Shown here: piece after piece, positions 59,822 through 64,000 of the stretch
Layout: the number at the start of each line of letters is the position of its first letter
How positions within the stretch are numbered: position 1 is the stretch's first letter
Assembly: GCA_036245805.1 (NCBI GenBank)
Contig: BTRK01000004.1
Span: 27,327,541-27,391,540 of the forward strand
From: Pristionchus mayeri
Lineage: Eukaryota > Nematoda > Chromadorea > Rhabditida > Neodiplogasteridae
Reading direction: 5' to 3'
DNA length: 64,000 nucleotides
Notes under the pieces: model-generated
Database searches by the model: none
The model's input: only the letters and a program-made list of their open reading frames with translations
Told to the model about the DNA's origin: nothing
Program-made: the position numbers and the translations under genes

Positions 59822-60218
59822 CTGAAACAAAATATTGCAAAGAGCGAAGTAAAACACAAATATTGATTGGATGCTAAACCAAAGAGTATAACTGCGTACG
59901 TTGAACACACGCCTTCATTAAAAATTTATTAATCAATTTAAATCGGATGGAAAATGTACTCTACAAACGTACGGATGGAGCAATACAAGATTTATTTTCA
60001 CAGTACAACCTAAAAAATCACAAGATTATCCACCAGGATATATTAAAACCCAAAGAACAAATATTCCCTGTATGCAATATAGTAATCTACATACACTTAG
60101 GAATGATGAAATTAAGTCACACGAATCAATATTAAATACTGTGCGGCATAACTTTGAGGTCACAGAATTAACACACATATTTACAGGAGAATTTTTGGAA
60201 TATTTTTTAAAAACCTAT

Positions 60219-63200
60219 TTAGTATTTATACTCATCAATAACATAGAAGAGGTCATCGATCAGGTCTGAATCTTTTTCATCGATCATCTTCCTTAGAATG
60301 CCATTTCTTCTCACGAGTATTTCCATTCTTCGAATCACTGCGAGTGCTCGTCTCTAAGAAAAATACTACCTAACTGCATTCGATTTATAAAATTGATATA
60401 GTTCTCGTTTCGCCATCCAGTAAAGCTCAGCATAATCTGCAGTACACACCTCTCTTTCAGAGGAAGAACTCCGTGCACTTCCCAATCCAGAATCCTTCGA
60501 CTGACTGGACTTCGTCTTCGACTTGCTCACATTCCCTTTGGAAGGGCATATTTCGATTACGGTAGTCTGTGTGAGAATCGACGATTGAGAAGAATCAGAA
60601 CGCCATTCTTTACTGATGTTCAGATCTTGTCCAAATGATGGCAAATCCCTTCGTATCGTCGCATTCTGCGAGTGTGACGAGTGGGTCGAATCAGAGGAGG
60701 ACTCTTTCCTTCGAGTGACACTCTGTCCAAACGGAGGCAGACCAGGTCGTTCTAGGGTAGTAGGTGGAGATATCGATGAGAGAGTGGCATTGGAGACTGC
60801 TTCTATCTCGGAGTCCTCATCATCCATATTGTTCAACTCCATCTGTCGTAGGAACTCCTCTTCCTCTCTTTTCGTTTCTCTTCTCTCCTTATCTGCTTCA
60901 ATTCCCTCTTTGTGACACATGGACTGAAAAGAGAATATGAGGGTGTTTGCCTAAGAATCGAGCGAGACTCGACACAGTCAAAAAATGTCGATTCTCAATA
61001 AGTCTGTTACTTAGGGTAATTGACTGTGCTGAAAACGATGGGCGCACACATTTCGCGCCTAGAGCTTTCGTTGGATCCAGAAGGCGTCACGCCGAAAACG
61101 CCTGGAGATATACATAAAGATCTGTTTTCGACGTGACGCCATCTGGAGCAAACGAAGGAATAGGCGCAAAATGAGTGAGCACATCATTTTCAGCACATCC
61201 AATTACCTTAAATCAGACTTGTAGAGAATCGAATCCATACAGATCTGCTTGATTCTTAGGCAAACGCCCTCATATGTATAATTCCACGGGAGTAAACTAC
61301 ATAGTTATCGCGGAAGAGATAGATGGAGACAATAAGAAGACAGAATAAGAGGGGAAGAGACAACGGAAGACCCATTAAAACACCTCGGTGTGAATGGCAA
61401 GAGATAGAGAAGGGACAGTCCGAGTTCCCCTTCAGAAGGGAGCTCACCTCTAGCTCCTCCTGAACGAGTGGCTCAGTCTTCTTCTCTTTCTTCTCATTCT
61501 CCCTTCGATCTTCTTCCAAAGACTCACGCAGAAGTCTCTCAAATTGTTGCGATATCATTTATAACTCTAAAATCGGAATTGTATAGTCAACGAAAATATG
61601 AAGTTTAGAAAATACTTAATCTAGTACAAGAAGAGTTAATATAAAAACCTTGTAGTTCCTGAGGGCCTTATTCTCCTTGCAGTCTCTCCTACTCGCATAT
61701 TCTATAAAACCAAATTCATAGAGGGCTCGATCGATTTCCCTCCTCTGCAACTGGCTTGATAGAGGAAGTCCACAGTAGCTCTCTCCTCACCCTCCTGAAG
61801 TCACTCCTCACAACAGCTTCTCCCTCTCCGTATCCGTGCACTACCCACTCACTTCGAGCATACGTTCTCAACGGTCAAATGTAAGTTGCATATCAACTAG
61901 TCAAATGATTACTTGCTTGGATCGATTCTAATCCACTTAATGAGAACTCTGATGACCTCTCCTCTCTCGACTCTCCCGAGTACACCATCGTAGTCGTACA
62001 CATCCAAGATTCGATTGTTGTGCAATCTGAAGATAAACACGTAAAATGGAAAATAATGGTAGCATTGTGTTTCCTATCTCTAATTGTAAGTGGACGCTCT
62101 TCCACCTACCGAGTGATCATTCTATCCCCAATTCTGACGATCTTCTCCACTCGCACGGCGACATCGAGCTGGAACGAGGAGATGGAATGGGAAGAACGGA
62201 GCAGAGACTGCCCCCCCCCCTCCACCCCCTTCCCTCTTCTCACCAGCAACATCGCCAAGTACTGTCGAGGGATCACCGAATCATCCGGGTCTACAACACA
62301 CCACTCCTCCTTGTTGTTGTTGACATTGGGTCTGGAAGGATATTGACGTCTCTCTCTATCTCCCTTCCTACTTGAGATGAATCTCGATGAATTTTCCTAC
62401 AGCGGGTCTCTTCTTTCTGTTAGTCATTCGTCGATCCGATACCCTCGTCCACTGGTCTCTACAAGAGGGAGATGAGGGGGGGGGGGGGGGAGAGGAGGTA
62501 CACCCTCTCCCACTTACCTCCTATCTTCGCAATCAAGGATGAATACTTCCCACTCGTTGTTCACTAGTTCCTTGTATATCACTCCCATTTTCACGAAGTC
62601 AGAAGCAGTCTCCACAATATTCTCGTCGTCAGAAGATTCGGAGGGAATCGTGTCATCCTGAACGGAAAAGAGGAGTACGGTAGTCCCCTTTCCGCTGTAA
62701 CTCACCATTATATACTGGAGGACCTCCTCGGCCCTCTTCGGCGATTTCACCAGCTCCGCCCAAGGCTGTATCATCATTTAATTCATTTTAATTATCTTCG
62801 TCAGATTTACTACGGCACAAACAGTTTGATGGATAGTGAAAGTTGATGGATAAAAAGTGGGATACTAGTGAGTGGCTCACTGATTCCTTGAGTATGGAGA
62901 GGTAAGTCGGGAATGGAGACACATCTTGGAGAGGGAACATTTGTTGACTAGCTGCCAGCACGAACTCACGAGATTTCCCACACCTGCACACAAGAGACTA
63001 CGGTATCCCCCTCTCTCTCCACCACTGTGGACTGACCACTGAATGGTGGTCTCATAGACAGCCGCTTTCTTTTCTGCAGCCATATCGAAGAGAGCTCTCC
63101 ATGATTCATTGACTGAGATGAGGCCGACACTGGGGGAGTACAACTAGGAGAAGAGAGATCACCAGTGCTTGCCCTTCCCTCTCGTCGTACCTTCAGCCCG

Positions 63201-63619
63201 CACTTAGAGAGCAGTTTACGAGGAGGGAAGATGAGATTGACGAGCATCTGGAAGATGAAGGATCATTGGAGAAGAGTCACTCCTTAGACAACTAACGCTC
63301 ACTTTGAGATCATTCCCTTTTAGTGTTACTCTAGCAGTTGCAGATCTCTCGTTCAATATCGTGATCTCTTCTAGGTTATACAGCGTCACATACACTGCTG
63401 AGCCAATCTAAACATTACATTTTAACTTTCCCCTCATTGAAATGTTGAAATGAATAATGGTATTCACATTCAAAGTGCTCTTGGATAGGGAGAGGTCGGC
63501 GGGAATGGGTCGAGAGAGACGATTGACCCACACCTGTCCATAGCAATAGTTCACTTGCTGCATGGATTACTCACCACTGCGTGAGTATCCGACTTCTCCA
63601 CCACAACTCCTTCTTCCAT
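60219..63619 (-). CDS. tandem family member 1 (N-half type, charged C-region)
   Basis: ATG 63619 (MEEGVVVEKSDTHAV) splices to VWVNRLSRPIPADLSLSKST. Then IGSAVYVTLYNLEEITILNE; MLVNLIFPPRKLLSKCGLK; LYSPSVGLISVNESWRALFD; DVSPFPTYLSILKES; PWAELVKSPKRAEEVLQYIM; DDTIPSESSDDENIVETASD with WEVFILDCEDR; NNNKEEWCVVDPDDSVIPRQ; LDVAVRVEKIVRIGDRMITR; NNRILDVYDYDGVLGRVERG. Basic and acidic exons follow (SEWVVHGYGEGEAVVRSDF; FERLLRESLEEDRRENEKKE; a Ser-rich region with KSSQSKDSGLGSARSSSSER at about 60500). It ends with the cap (RALAVIRRMEILVRRNGILR, VIDEYKY), stop 60219. Order and phases parallel members 2 and 4 but similarity is lower. Function unknown. Confidence 0.52.
61011..61211. repeat. 200-bp MITE
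   Basis: TTAGGGTAATTGACTGTGCT at 61011 pairs with the inverse of a block ending at 61211 (TTAAGGTAATTGGATGTGCT reversed). The arms of about 95 bp also match at GGCGCAAAAT/ATTTCGCGCC and GGCGTCACG/CGTGACGCC. Non-coding, in an intron of family member 1. Confidence 0.75.
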
Positions 63620-64000
63620 CTCTTCAAATATCGATCACACTCACGTCTTCTCCTTCCCTATTCAGGTATCATTGACAGCCCAGTAGGGTACTGTACACTG
63701 CTCTCTATACCTACGAATACCGTTCGTGCAGCAACTTTATCTGCTCTGATTCACATGGAAGTGCAAAATATCGGATTACAACGAATTTGAAAACAGTGCA
63801 AATCGAACTGGACTTATAGATATTGAATAGTCCACACTTTTCAGAAACTTGAGAAAAATCGATCTAAAAAGATGCGAATCGAGATATAATCGATAATGAT
63901 GAGAATGCGTGTTATTGTTCAATGTATAGCAAAGTACAAGGTTAGTTATCGCAATAATGGAGTGAGTGGGGTTATACAGCGAATGGTCGAGTGGCTGGTA
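63620..64000. other. region upstream of family member 1
   Basis: No gene seen in the last 380 bases. AT-rich from 63740 on; it should hold the promoter of the first array member or sequence of a gene beyond the window. Confidence 0.35.

Noticed and set aside
1..64000. tRNA and rRNA genes
   Set aside because: I looked for T-loop words and paired stems and saw no convincing candidate; a covariance-model scan would be decisive.

Overview
This is a compact eukaryotic genomic window that looks nematode. Genes are packed on both strands and split by many very short GT-AG introns (often 35-60 bp). Start codons often sit directly behind a pyrimidine-CAG acceptor, as expected where a spliced leader is added (for example before the PNP gene). 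Several products are nematode-typical: a TWIK two-pore K+ channel, EB-module and CX-module cysteine-rich proteins, and an Na+/K+-ATPase beta subunit. Intron style and dispersed CTACCGTAG words suggest a free-living rhabditid or diplogastrid (Pristionchus-like). That placement is inference. All gene models were assembled by eye from splice signals and reading frame, so inner exon borders are provisional.

Layout. 0-5 kb: a Ly6-like GPI-anchored protein and an unrecognised protein, both on the minus strand. 5-10 kb: a sparse stretch, then a TWIK channel (+). 11-14.3 kb: a long secreted helical protein (+). 14.5-22.4 kb: a minus-strand block of secreted or membrane cysteine-rich genes (EB protein, small single-pass protein, CX-module protein, second cysteine-rich protein), with a membrane-protein ORF nested on the opposite strand and a 19-bp minisatellite in an intron. 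22.8-29.2 kb: Na+/K+-ATPase beta (+), a short secreted protein (-), a secreted Gly-Met-Asn repeat protein (+) and a small charged membrane protein (+). 30.5-33.8 kb: purine nucleoside phosphorylase (+), completely traceable in 11 exons.

34.5-63.6 kb: the most unusual part. Nine head-to-tail paralogues, all on the minus strand, belong to a family I do not recognise. They are built from repeated beta-rich modules (W-x-x-G-[IV]-[IV] starts; C-x-[AV] ... N-x-x-[LI]-G cores) and end in a shared short helical C-terminal segment. They differ in module number; one is a truncated five-exon version and one looks like a fusion of the two halves seen in its neighbours. This array has collected transposon debris in its introns: a decayed 1.26-kb mariner with TA target duplication, a 1.39-kb foldback element with about 600-bp arms and a second palindrome nested in its loop, a 104-bp mariner-ended hairpin, a 200-bp MITE and a low-complexity block ending in an 85-bp hairpin.

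How the genes relate: there is no evident operon or pathway. The 14-29 kb part is rich in secretory and membrane products. The 34-64 kb part is a birth-and-death tandem family, the best candidate here for a previously undescribed system.
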